Below, piece after piece: positions 34,816 to 42,289 of a stretch of DNA of 51,492 bases (the stretch's first letter is position 1; each line of letters opens with the position of its first letter). Made by a program: the position numbers and the translations under genes. Source of the stretch: Candidatus Gastranaerophilales bacterium (GTDB lineage: Bacteria > Cyanobacteriota > Vampirovibrionia > Gastranaerophilales > Gastranaerophilaceae). The notes beneath the pieces are model-generated. The model did no database searches. It had not been told where the DNA came from and saw only the letters and a list, made by a program, of their open reading frames with translations. The stretch spans positions 1 through 51,492 of the forward strand of contig CALVCJ010000004.1 in assembly GCA_944326015.1 (NCBI GenBank), given 5' to 3'.

Positions 34816-35208
34816 ATGCATATCAATTCAAATTTAAGTTTATACAGCACTTCAAAGATTAGTAAAAGTGTTAAAGCGCCTGTGTTTGGAACTAAATATC
34901 CATTTGAAGATGTTATGGCAATCATGTCAGGCTCATTCGCTCATAATATTGATTCTACATCAAGAACTGCTGTTTCAATATTGAAATGTAATGCGGGGAA
35001 CAGCTTAAGACTAGCTGAATATTATTTAAAAGCCAGAACGGTTTTGCAAAAAAAATATCTGGAATTAATTCCTGTTGCAGAAAATTTTAGAAAGGCATTG
35101 GATGAAATTAATTATAACCATTTTGCCATTTCCAAAGAACAGGCATCCAAAATTATTGATAATGAATCAAAAAAATATGGAAGTAGATTTATTGATATTG
35201 AAATTTAA
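34816..35208 (+). CDS. Hypothetical protein, 130 aa
   Basis: ATG 34816 follows AAAAGGAG directly and is preferred to a start 60 bases upstream in the promoter region. The protein starts MHINSNLSLYSTSKISKSVK followed by APVFGTKYPFED, a lineage-type N-terminus with a short F-G motif. The rest is helical (SILKCNAGNSLRLAEYYLKA and EQASKIIDNESKKYG). No domain was recognised. It is the last gene before the integrase and so marks the left flank of the mobile region. Confidence 0.65.
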   Translation: MHINSNLSLYSTSKISKSVKAPVFGTKYPFEDVMAIMSGSFAHNIDSTSRTAVSILKCNAGNSLRLAEYYLKARTVLQKKYLELIPVAENFRKALDEINYNHFAISKEQASKIIDNESKKYGSRFIDIEI

Positions 35209-35228
35209 TCCTTTATATAAAAGAAAAA

Positions 35229-35251
35229 GTTGCCAAAGCTTATTCGGCAAC
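35229..35251 (+). terminator. Possible terminator hairpin at the edge of the mobile region
   Basis: GTTGCC (35229-35234) pairs with GGCAAC (35246-35251) across an 11-base loop just after the 130-aa gene. There is no T run, so it may be a weak terminator or part of an attachment site. Confidence 0.4.
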
Positions 35252-35406
35252 ATTAAATAAACACGAGGATATTAAGTTTTAGCGCGCATAAAATTTTAAA
35301 AAATTATAGACAACTTTAAACAATGGAAACTCTCTGATAGTAGCTATTTCGTAAACTTGATGTTTTTTATTGTTTTTTATGTTTGTTCGTATTATTTTAA
35401 AATCAG

Positions 35407-35425
35407 TGCGTCATAATTGCGTCAT
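35407..35425 (+). promoter_or_regulatory. Direct repeat TGCGTCAT x2 before the integrase
   Basis: TGCGTCAT occurs at 35407-35414 and 35418-35425, one helical turn (11 bp) apart, immediately before the integrase ribosome binding site. This spacing suits an operator or an integrase/Xis arm-type binding site. Confidence 0.4.
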
Positions 35426-35439
35426 GAAAGGGATAATAC

Positions 35440-36546
35440 ATGGCAACAATTAGAAAAAGAACAAGTAAAAAAGGGAAGGTGTCGTATTACGTCGAAATAA
35501 GGAAACAAGGTTATAGACCTGTTCGTAAGACATTCGCTAGAAAATCAGACGCTGAAGCGTACGCAAATAAAACAGAAGTTGCGATGAATGAAGGCAAATA
35601 TAGGGAATTAAATAAATCTATAGTTGAAGATTCGGAGCGTAAGACGATTAAAACAATGACGCAACTAATTGATTATTTTGAGAAAAATATTGCCCCGGTC
35701 AGATATAAAGACAATGCCCCGAAATATACCTGCATGTTTAATTGGTGGCGTTCTCATATTGGAGGAATACATGTAGCAAAGTTATTAGCATCTGATATTT
35801 CTGAGTGCAAGGAACTTTTGGCCAATGAAAAAATCATGAAAGGGAAAAAGGAATGTACTCGGGGTAATAATACTATTAATAAGTACATTATGTGCATATC
35901 AGCAATACTTACATATGCGGTTAAAGAACTAGAAATAATTGAAAGTAATCCCTGTTCTAAGGTAAAACTGATGCCTAAGCCGAATGGCAGAGTTAGGTTT
36001 TTGAGTGAATATGAGATTAACAAATTTAAAGCTGCCTGTAAAGAACATTCTGATATGCTGTACATTTTCTCTTTACTGTTGCTAACAACTGGTGCAAGGT
36101 ATAGCGAAGTTTTAAATTTAAAAGTTGAAAGTTTTGACTTTAAGAATGATATTGTACATTACGTTGATACCAAGAATGGAGAAAATAGAGGGGTTGGACT
36201 TGATAAAATATTGGTAAATCTTATAAAAATATATATAAAAGATAATAATATTGTAAGGGGTTATCTTTTTGTAAATAAAAAGACTGGGAAACTTTGGTAT
36301 GTAAGAGGTTTATTACTTAATGCAATTGAAAAAGCAGGCTTAATTGACTTCCATATTCACGATAATCGGCATACTACTGCATCTTATATTGCAATGAGTG
36401 GTGGTAGCTTACTTGATATTGCTGAAATATTAGGGCATAAGTCATTAACAATGGCTAGAAGATATTCTCATTTAACAAAGAAACATACAGCTGCAGTATT
36501 AAATAATGCTGTTAAAGGTTTTTTGAAAGACGTTACTAGCGATTAG
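35440..36546 (+). CDS. Tyrosine recombinase, phage/ICE-type integrase
   Basis: The 368-aa product has the three-part integrase layout. An AP2-like arm-binding N-terminus (KKGKVSYYVEIRKQGYRPVR) is followed by a core-binding helical domain (about residues 70-170). The catalytic domain has the first Arg in LTTGARYSEVLNL, the H-x-x-R box in IHDNRHTTASYIAM, the second His in ILGHKSLTMA, and the nucleophilic Tyr in RRYSHLT. It would integrate and excise the element carrying the retron. GAAAGGGA precedes the ATG. Its last 11 bases overlap the end of the Xis-like gene on the other strand. Confidence 0.93.
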   Translation: MATIRKRTSKKGKVSYYVEIRKQGYRPVRKTFARKSDAEAYANKTEVAMNEGKYRELNKSIVEDSERKTIKTMTQLIDYFEKNIAPVRYKDNAPKYTCMFNWWRSHIGGIHVAKLLASDISECKELLANEKIMKGKKECTRGNNTINKYIMCISAILTYAVKELEIIESNPCSKVKLMPKPNGRVRFLSEYEINKFKAACKEHSDMLYIFSLLLLTTGARYSEVLNLKVESFDFKNDIVHYVDTKNGENRGVGLDKILVNLIKIYIKDNNIVRGYLFVNKKTGKLWYVRGLLLNAIEKAGLIDFHIHDNRHTTASYIAMSGGSLLDIAEILGHKSLTMARRYSHLTKKHTAAVLNNAVKGFLKDVTSD

Positions 36547-36886
36547 TGTTGTTTTTACGAGATTTCAACCATTCAAAAAGTTTGTATTCGTTAATAAGAA
36601 TACGTCCATTTTTGTTGCCCCCATATTCCACAACTTTGTCAAATCCATTTATTGCTCGTTTAAAATAATATTGTCTTAAAGCTGGTACTGTTGGGTACTT
36701 GTGGTATTTATTCCACTCTGACAAAGGAATAATTTCATTTTTTTGCGGAGAAGTATTCTCATTAAGAGATTTGATCAAATTAACAAGTTCAATAGAAAAT
36801 AATTTAAAGGTTTTACCGTATTTTTCTATACCTTGTTGGATTTTTTCTTCAATAAGGTTGTCAATTTCTTCTTTAGTTAGGTTCAT
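36536..36886 (-). CDS. Xis/AlpA-like small DNA-binding protein
   Basis: ATG 36886 is chosen (MNLTKEEIDNLIEEKIQQGI) because GGAACAGG lies upstream; a longer frame to 36949 adds a less plausible leader. The 116-aa product has an acidic helical N-terminus. Its C-terminal region reads IPLSEWNKYHKYPTVPALRQ, then GFDKVVEYGGNKNGRILI and NEYKLFEWLKS. This is the winged-helix pattern of excisionases and AlpA-type regulators, usually with ...GR.LI....+.EWL. It converges with the integrase and overlaps it by 11 bases. A directionality-factor role is inferred from placement and fold. Confidence 0.65.
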   Translation of the reverse strand: MNLTKEEIDNLIEEKIQQGIEKYGKTFKLFSIELVNLIKSLNENTSPQKNEIIPLSEWNKYHKYPTVPALRQYYFKRAINGFDKVVEYGGNKNGRILINEYKLFEWLKSRKNNTNR

Positions 36887-37022
36887 ATCATTACCTGTTC
36901 CGATAGACAAGACAAAACGACCTCTTATAGAGCTGTTGCTTTCTATCATTGAACAGACTTAGAGATTTCCAAACCACTACCAAGTCATTGACCGCTTTTT
37001 ATTCCTACCGTTTGTAGGTCTT

Positions 37023-37028
37023 ATTATA
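37023..37028 (-). promoter_or_regulatory. Possible promoter of the Xis-like gene
   Basis: On the minus strand TATAAT (37023-37028) faces the Xis-like gene. Just downstream in the leader lies the inverted repeat CCTAC-CGTTT-GTAGG (37004-37018), a possible operator. No clear -35 was found. Confidence 0.35.
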
Positions 37029-37159
37029 ACGGTGTGTGTCCACTTTTGTACGATCTGAGGATAACACAATTTAAAAGTACCGTCAACTATTTTTTGAGGT
37101 TTGCTTAATCTTTAGTGGTAGCTGCGTAGAAAATGTCGTGATCTGTAATAATAGCAAAA

Positions 37160-37194
37160 CTCTTGTGTGGATATTAAAAGAATCTACACAAGAG
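37160..37194 (-). terminator. Terminator of the retron transcript
   Basis: CTCTTGTGTGGAT (37160-37172) pairs with ATCTACACAAGAG (37182-37194) over 13 bp with one G-U pair and a 9-base loop. On the minus strand it is followed by TTTTGCTATTATT. It sits about 70 bases after the reverse-transcriptase stop. Confidence 0.75.
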
Positions 37195-37265
37195 TATTAT
37201 AATATGAGAGTAGCTTTGGGATTGTAAATAGCTGCGGTATTCAAAATTGTAATATTAGTAAAGAT

Positions 37266-38213
37266 TTAACAACAGGATTGATTGTGTAAGTAAATATTTA
37301 AAATAGTTACTATCTGCTTATAGTAATGTTTTAATTGGTTAATCTCTTTATAACGTTTCTGAGCTTTTTTCTTTGTCGCAATAAATCTTTTAGGTGCAAT
37401 TTGCTGGATGTATCCTATTTTTCCAAGAAGCTTTTGTATTTCAGATTCATTCATATTTACAATATCTTTTTCTTTCAGCATATCAATAACTGCTTTATCT
37501 TGTTTAAATGGAACAAGTAATTTTCCTGCTTGATTGATTTTTACTCCTGTAACCCAAGTGCCCTTGTAGCCGAAATGCTTAATTTTTGAGGTCTTTATCC
37601 ATAGGCAATGTTTTTTTAATGCTTCTCTACAAAATTTCACTACCCAGCCACCAATATGTGATTTCGCTGAAATACTCATGTCATCAACAAATAGTGTCAT
37701 ACATATATTATTTTTTTTCATTTTATTATAAATGCGGTTAAATATTTCAAAATGTGCCCAAAATGCTAAGTTACAACTTGTTGGGGCACCAGTTGGGAGA
37801 TGTCCATTAAAAGTTGTTAGAAGCATTAATAGATTTAAAGCAGCTCCGGTAATTTTTAATTTTGTTCTAAAGAAAATTTCAACATATTTGTTTTTTGTAT
37901 TCGGAAAATAATTAGCTATGTCTAAATTAATAGTTTCCATTCTGTTAGTATGCTTTTTAGCATTAAGAATACTATTGCGCCCTTTACAAGCCTGATAGTA
38001 TTGCGGAAATTCAAGCTGATTAAGGATGTTGTTAATTTTATACTGAATCAATTTCAGACTACAATTTGGAATTTCTAGTAATCTGTTGTTGATCCTACGG
38101 CGTTTGTAAGGTGCTGTTAATGCCTCATTAAGTAATTCTTTATTAATGTCTAATGCTTTCAATAATTCTGATTCAGTTGCTAAAGAGTATAGTTGTAAGT
38201 TTTTAAATCTCAT
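37266..38213 (-). CDS. Retron reverse transcriptase
   Basis: The 315-aa enzyme is a bare RT domain, the usual retron size. It shows the retron-specific NAxxH motif as NAKKH (84-88) and the VTG motif as WVTGVKIN (221-223), plus the RT core: LDIANYF (97-103, first Asp), LPTGAPTSCNLAF (139-151) and the catalytic box FVDDMSIS (175-182). Retron RTs prime from a branching guanosine in the partner RNA and make msDNA in anti-phage systems. The gene starts 70 bases after the a2 repeat of that RNA, with AAAGGA before the ATG. No effector domain is fused. Confidence 0.93.
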   Translation of the reverse strand: MRFKNLQLYSLATESELLKALDINKELLNEALTAPYKRRRINNRLLEIPNCSLKLIQYKINNILNQLEFPQYYQACKGRNSILNAKKHTNRMETINLDIANYFPNTKNKYVEIFFRTKLKITGAALNLLMLLTTFNGHLPTGAPTSCNLAFWAHFEIFNRIYNKMKKNNICMTLFVDDMSISAKSHIGGWVVKFCREALKKHCLWIKTSKIKHFGYKGTWVTGVKINQAGKLLVPFKQDKAVIDMLKEKDIVNMNESEIQKLLGKIGYIQQIAPKRFIATKKKAQKRYKEINQLKHYYKQIVTILNIYLHNQSCC

Positions 38214-38282
38214 AAAAATCCTTTCGTTAAGTGATAAATGTTAAATGAGGTGTATTTATCTAGCTATTAGGTTGTCCTAGAT

Positions 38283-38557
38283 ATTTGTAGAAACTTGGTA
38301 CCTCAGTAATGTAGCGGAGCTGAGCCTTGTCAGGCTCGGCGGAGTGAAAAATCTAGAGAGAGAAGTTAGTTACCGTAACCATAGTAGAGGTATGCATAGT
38401 AAGATACGTAGTATATATATAGGTAAGTAACTCTTTCTGATGTATCCTTCCCTTTATTTGTAGGTTATGATACTTGTAATGTTATAATCCGGTTCTTTAT
38501 CTTATGATTTGTGCCGTTTATACATTATCATTAACAACTTTGATAATTTCTACAAAT
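38283..38557 (-). ncRNA. Retron msr-msd RNA
   Basis: A perfect 11-bp inverted repeat, ATTTGTAGAAA (a1, minus strand 38557-38547) and TTTCTACAAAT (a2, 38293-38283), bounds a 275-base region just before the RT gene. This is the defining layout of retron RNAs. Inside, a 5' hairpin TTATCA/TGATAA follows a1. A longer stem pairs AGAGTTACTTACC with GGTAACTAACT (38364-38374 with 38422-38432, one mismatch) and is a candidate msd stem. A GC-rich hairpin GAGCC-TGACAA-GGCTC (38322-38337) lies near a2. The branching G and exact msd ends cannot be fixed by eye. Confidence 0.85.
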
Positions 38558-38576
38558 GTTTATCTGTCTACAATAC

Positions 38577-38711
38577 TTACATTTTTCTTTTTTGAGACTT
38601 TTGCTTCTTAATATTATTTAGTGATATGCTAAGATAGTTAAAAAGCTTTAAATCTAAAATACTATTTCGATATTTTTGAATATCTACTTTGCAGTCAAAA
38701 ATTTGATTCAT
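38577..38711 (-). CDS. 44-aa ORF upstream of the retron RNA
   Basis: An ATG with an excellent ribosome binding site (AAGAAAGGAGAACCC) opens a 44-codon frame that ends 20 bases before the a1 repeat. The product begins MNQIFDCKVDIQKYRN, has an amphipathic middle (LKLFNYLSISLNNIKK) and a very basic tail (KKQKSQKRKM). It is too short for a domain call. The strong translation signal and fixed place ahead of the msr-msd suggest a real retron accessory protein or leader peptide. An incidental ORF cannot be excluded. Confidence 0.55.
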   Translation of the reverse strand: MNQIFDCKVDIQKYRNSILDLKLFNYLSISLNNIKKQKSQKRKM

Positions 38712-38744
38712 GGGTTCTCCTTTCTTACAGTGCTTTATCTTTCG

Positions 38745-38800
38745 ATTATGGAATTAATTATGGAATAAAGCATTTAAAAAAAAATCATGGATAAATCATG
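38745..38800. repeat. Two pairs of direct repeats, possible operator
   Basis: ATTATGGAAT occurs at 38745-38754 and 38757-38766 (12-bp period). AAATCATG occurs at 38782-38789 and 38793-38800 (11-bp period). They sit between the 333-aa HTH gene and the 44-aa ORF. Spacing near one helical turn suits a repressor operator controlling the retron transcript. Confidence 0.45.
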
Positions 38801-38818
38801 AATTATTTCAGGGAAAAT

Positions 38819-39820
38819 TTATGCATAAGTTTTAATTTGATCCGGATGATTTCTCATCCATCTAATACGGCTCTGAAAACGTGTACTTACCGTCTTATCA
38901 AATATAAAATATTCATTTAATGTATCATTTAAAACTGTAATATGTGATTCAAGTGTTGCCTGCTGTATATCTAGTATTTCCTTAATTTCATCATAGCTTT
39001 TTTCTTTAAAAACATATAATCTAAAAACTTTTAATGGCATATAGTTTCTATTGTTAGAATTTTGTATTGATGAGTCCTGGTAATATCCTACAAAATTATT
39101 CATATGCTGAATAAATATTTCAGAATTTGTAGGAGTATGATTTAATTCATTAAAGAGTTCAGGAGTTATTCGTTTTATTGCTAATTTAAAGAAGTGTATA
39201 TTACTACCTGTTAAAATATATTTTTTTTGACAATTTTCAGTTATAAACTTATAATCGAAAAACTCTATAAATCGAGCATTAGAAAACTGTTTTAAGAAAT
39301 TTCGTAAATTTTCAATTTCACATTGAAATTTTTTTAAACTTTTTTTGTCTGACATTTGGTTGTTATCGTTGTAAGATTGTTTAAATTCATTATATAGTCT
39401 AGTGAAAATATGTTTATAGTAATCTGCTACTGAATTATAATTATCTAATCCTATAAACTCCCTTGTACAAAAATCTAATTCTGAAAAGAAAAAACCTATA
39501 TCATCTAACAAATGAACTAGATTTTTTATATCAAATAGATCATTTATAGCTGGTATCTTTAATTCTTTACAAATTACATTTAAAACATGCAACAAATCAT
39601 CACATAATTCTTGGTTTTTTGTATAATTTGCCAATTCAAAATCAAAAGAGTTACTTTTATCAGTAATAAACATTTTCAGAATTTGTTCAGAAGATATTAA
39701 ATCAAAGTATTCATAAATATATTCATCTGTATCTGCAAATACTGCATCCGAAAATATATTACTCAATAAGTAATCTAATTTTTGTTTTATTTCTAATTTT
39801 TTAGCATGCTGCAACATCAT
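38819..39820 (-). CDS. HTH protein of 333 aa next to the retron, candidate effector or regulator
   Basis: No domain was recognised in the first 250 residues, which are helical, Phe/Asn-rich and without membrane segments. The C-terminal part (about 255-315) reads LKVFRLYVFKEKSYDEIKEI then LDIQQATLESHITVLNDTL, a helix-turn-helix like sigma region 4 or LuxR. A basic tail (RFQSRIRWMRNHPDQIKTYA) follows. It shares strand with the 44-aa ORF, retron RNA and RT, and lies first in that row. It may be the retron partner protein or its regulator. A TAGATT box sits six bases before the ATG, fitting the leaderless pattern. Confidence 0.6.
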   Translation of the reverse strand: MMLQHAKKLEIKQKLDYLLSNIFSDAVFADTDEYIYEYFDLISSEQILKMFITDKSNSFDFELANYTKNQELCDDLLHVLNVICKELKIPAINDLFDIKNLVHLLDDIGFFFSELDFCTREFIGLDNYNSVADYYKHIFTRLYNEFKQSYNDNNQMSDKKSLKKFQCEIENLRNFLKQFSNARFIEFFDYKFITENCQKKYILTGSNIHFFKLAIKRITPELFNELNHTPTNSEIFIQHMNNFVGYYQDSSIQNSNNRNYMPLKVFRLYVFKEKSYDEIKEILDIQQATLESHITVLNDTLNEYFIFDKTVSTRFQSRIRWMRNHPDQIKTYA

Positions 39821-39926
39821 CTATATAATCTACCATAAGAAAAAAATAATACAACATGACTGATCTTGTTTAGTTTAAAAATGTTGTTAGAAAAAGTTTT
39901 TGAACTAAATATTAGCAGATATAGAA

Positions 39927-40260
39927 ATGTCTTTTTTTACAGATACTACATATAATAAATTAATAATAGATATTGCCACAAAAGTAGGGATTAAAAATTG
40001 TAATCCCAATGTGTTCCTTCATTATTCAATATACACAGCACAAGACTATGTAAGAAATAGATTGCAATGAAAAGTATTAAGTCAAAATGTCGGTCATGCG
40101 GAACTCGAAACAATTTTAGAACAGTATGCAAATATGAAACCAGAAAGATATACAGTGCTTATCAAAGACATGTATCCCTGCGATAGAGATTTAATCAGTT
40201 TTTCAGATGAAGAATTGATTAAAGAATTGTTGAAAAGACAAAAACTCAAATCTCCTTTTA
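39927..40260 (+). pseudogene. Relic of a tyrosine recombinase C-terminus
   Basis: One frame, interrupted by TGA at 40068-40070, reads ATKVGIKNCNPNVFLHYSIY before the stop and VLSQNVGHAELETILEQYAN followed by MKPERYTVLIKDMY after it. The order matches the catalytic end of an integrase: the H.L(R)H box (with its Arg lost), then LGH..(L/I)ETT...Y. An acidic tail follows before the nuclease gene. It is an old, inactive recombinase piece, which supports serial insertion at this locus. Confidence 0.5.
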
Positions 40261-40277
40261 AAGTATTATTTTTGTTC

Positions 40278-40283
40278 TATAAT
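40278..40283 (+). promoter_or_regulatory. -10 box, leaderless start of the SNase/PLD gene
   Basis: TATAAT ends seven bases before ATG 40291, and no ribosome binding site is visible. Confidence 0.5.
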
Positions 40284-40290
40284 AACCGTA

Positions 40291-41592
40291 ATGAAAAAGA
40301 TTTTAGCAATTGCGTTAATACTTACAACAGTGTCAATCATACCTGCATCTGCATCAGTTGAACATAAGGTAATTAAAGTCATAGATGGGGATACTGTATA
40401 TGTTGACTTTAATGATAACGGAATAGCTGAACAAGATGAAAAAGTCCGTATCAATGGCATTGATACGTTTGAAACTAAGCTCAATGACGGACTAAATTGG
40501 CAGATGAAACTATATAACCTTACTCAAGATGAAGCATTAGGACTTGGGTATTATGGTAAAGAATTTGCTAAAAAAGAGTTGCTGAATAAATCTGTAAGAG
40601 CTGAATACACAGCAGAAGAAAAGTTTGACAAAAACAACCGTCACCTGATGTCGCTTTACTATAATTGCAATAGACAAGGTAAATGCAAAAGCTATGAACA
40701 AGAAGTGCTGAAAGCAGGTCTTGCGACAATTTATACAAAATCAAACCTTGCAGATGAACTAAAGCCATATCAGAACTTAGATAAAATAAAATCCTATGCG
40801 GAAAAATCTCATAGTCTTAATCTTGTTGTATTGAATAAGAAAAATGGTAAATACCATAAGTTAGATTGTAAGTATGGTTGGATGTCTAGTCAGCAGGAAC
40901 TAGTTAACAAGCCATTAGTTAAGTATGCCCCTGCAAGTTGCTGTTATATCAATCGTACAAATGAAAAATTAAAACATATTGAAAAAAGTTCACCTGATGT
41001 ACATACAGAATTTATTGATATATATTTTCAAGATCCTACAAAATATAAAAAGCCTGCAAATTATGCTAGAACAGCAGCTGCACAAAGGTTATTAGAAGAT
41101 ATTGTTAATGCAAAATCAAGTATAGAATTTGCTATTTATGGTATTGGAGGACAACCTGAAATTTTTAATGCAATAGTTGCTGCTAAAAATAAAGGGCTTC
41201 TCGTTAGAGGTGTAACAGATATGGATAAAAATTATAAAAATGAATATTCTGATACACAATCTCTAATTGATATTTTAGGAAAAGACACTCTAAAAACAGA
41301 TTTTTATTACACAAAAATTGCAGAAAATGAACGGGACAAATACATAAAAGAGCATTGGGATACAATCAATGCAAATGAGTATAAAGGTTTTACAGAAAGA
41401 GCTAAGTATTTCATTGATTCTAAACAAGTAGATTTAACCATAAAAACAAAAGATATCTTATTAGTTCAAAAAGGGATTATGCATAACAAAGTTTTTGTTA
41501 TAGATAAAAAAAATAGTTTGGACAGGTTCTACAAACATCAGTTCATCAGGTATCGGTGGCTACAATGCAAATGTAATGGCAAGAATAGATAA
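40291..41592 (+). CDS. Secreted nuclease: SNase domain plus first PLD domain, frame broken at A8
   Basis: A signal peptide (MKKILAIALILTTVSIIPAS) leads into a thermonuclease (SNase) domain with VIDGDTVYVDF, VRINGIDTFE and EKFDKNNRHL, which hold the catalytic Asp, Arg and Glu positions. A Cys/His segment follows (KYHKLDCKYG ... APASCCYI). Then comes a phospholipase-D-type domain: SSIEFAIYGIGGQPEIFNA and the first HKD motif GIMHNKVFVID. Right after it, a run of eight A (41506-41513) throws the frame, and a junk tail ends at 41592. With seven A the frame would continue KKIVWTGSTNISSSG into the next ORF. It probably degrades extracellular nucleic acid. Confidence 0.8.
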   Translation: MKKILAIALILTTVSIIPASASVEHKVIKVIDGDTVYVDFNDNGIAEQDEKVRINGIDTFETKLNDGLNWQMKLYNLTQDEALGLGYYGKEFAKKELLNKSVRAEYTAEEKFDKNNRHLMSLYYNCNRQGKCKSYEQEVLKAGLATIYTKSNLADELKPYQNLDKIKSYAEKSHSLNLVVLNKKNGKYHKLDCKYGWMSSQQELVNKPLVKYAPASCCYINRTNEKLKHIEKSSPDVHTEFIDIYFQDPTKYKKPANYARTAAAQRLLEDIVNAKSSIEFAIYGIGGQPEIFNAIVAAKNKGLLVRGVTDMDKNYKNEYSDTQSLIDILGKDTLKTDFYYTKIAENERDKYIKEHWDTINANEYKGFTERAKYFIDSKQVDLTIKTKDILLVQKGIMHNKVFVIDKKNSLDRFYKHQFIRYRWLQCKCNGKNR

Positions 41593-42289
41593 TCCTCAAA
41601 TAGCTGAATTATACTCCAAAGAAATTTCTCAAATGAATCTTCAAGAAAAATTTCACCAAGCCAAATCTGTTATACCAAATAATGAAAAAATAACTATTGA
41701 TAAAAATACAGTGATATCAGTATATTTGTTACCTAAGCATAAGCCTGTGGAAAAAGAAATTAGACCTTTATTACAGAATGCAAAGAACCGTATTTATGTA
41801 CCGATGTTTTATTTAACTCACAATGATATTATTCAAGATTTAATTGAAGCAAAACAAAAAAGACATATTGATGTTAGAGTTATTTTGGACGCTAGTGGTG
41901 CTAAAAATTTATATACAAAGCACTATTTATTGCGACAGGCAGGAATCCCCGTAAAAGTAGAGAACTGGGGTGGGAAAATGCACATGAAATCAGCAATAAT
42001 TGATGATGTATTTATTCTTGGATCTATGAATTGGACTAAATCAGGTACAACTAACAATGATGAAAATTTAGTAATTATTTATAATAAACAAATTGCTGAT
42101 TATGCCGCTGGATATTTTAAATATTTGGGAAAAAGTATTCCAAATAAATGGTTACATGCTGATCCAAATCCAGAGGGTAAGGATAGCATAAACTCATGCA
42201 CCGATGGGCTTGATAATGATCATGATGGATTGATAGATTCTGATTGTCCATATTGTTTAAAAATTTTTCACAAGAAAAGCTCCGATTAA
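41576..42289 (+). CDS. Second half of the SNase/PLD nuclease (second HKD, Ca-type tail)
   Basis: This frame starts inside the missing part of the upstream nuclease and has no ribosome binding site of its own, so it is the broken 3' half, not an independent gene. It carries the second PLD repeat (NRIYVPMFYLTHNDIIQDLI) and the second HKD motif GKMHMKSAIIDDVFILGSMN followed by WTKSG. The C-terminus CTDGLDNDHDGLIDSDC is a calcium-binding-like Asp loop closed by two Cys, often seen in exported proteins. Joined by a one-base correction, the full protein would be about 665 aa with both active-site halves present. Confidence 0.78.
   Translation: MARIDNPQIAELYSKEISQMNLQEKFHQAKSVIPNNEKITIDKNTVISVYLLPKHKPVEKEIRPLLQNAKNRIYVPMFYLTHNDIIQDLIEAKQKRHIDVRVILDASGAKNLYTKHYLLRQAGIPVKVENWGGKMHMKSAIIDDVFILGSMNWTKSGTTNNDENLVIIYNKQIADYAAGYFKYLGKSIPNKWLHADPNPEGKDSINSCTDGLDNDHDGLIDSDCPYCLKIFHKKSSD

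Noticed and set aside
37266..38213. Group II intron or DGR reverse transcriptase
   Set aside because: No maturase or HNH domain, no template/variable repeat pair, and the retron motifs NAxxH and VTG plus the a1/a2 repeat are present.
38819..39820. Calling the 333-aa protein a sigma factor
   Set aside because: Only the C-terminal HTH resembles region 4; no region 2 sequence is visible.
40134..40361. Independent 75-aa gene before the nuclease
   Set aside because: It continues an upstream frame with integrase-like sequence across a TGA and overlaps the nuclease signal peptide, so it is part of a relic.
41506..41592. Programmed -1 ribosomal frameshift at the A8 run to join the two nuclease halves
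   Set aside because: The -1 frame meets a TAG directly after the run. Only a +1 shift or loss of one A gives the joined product, so classical -1 shifting does not fit.
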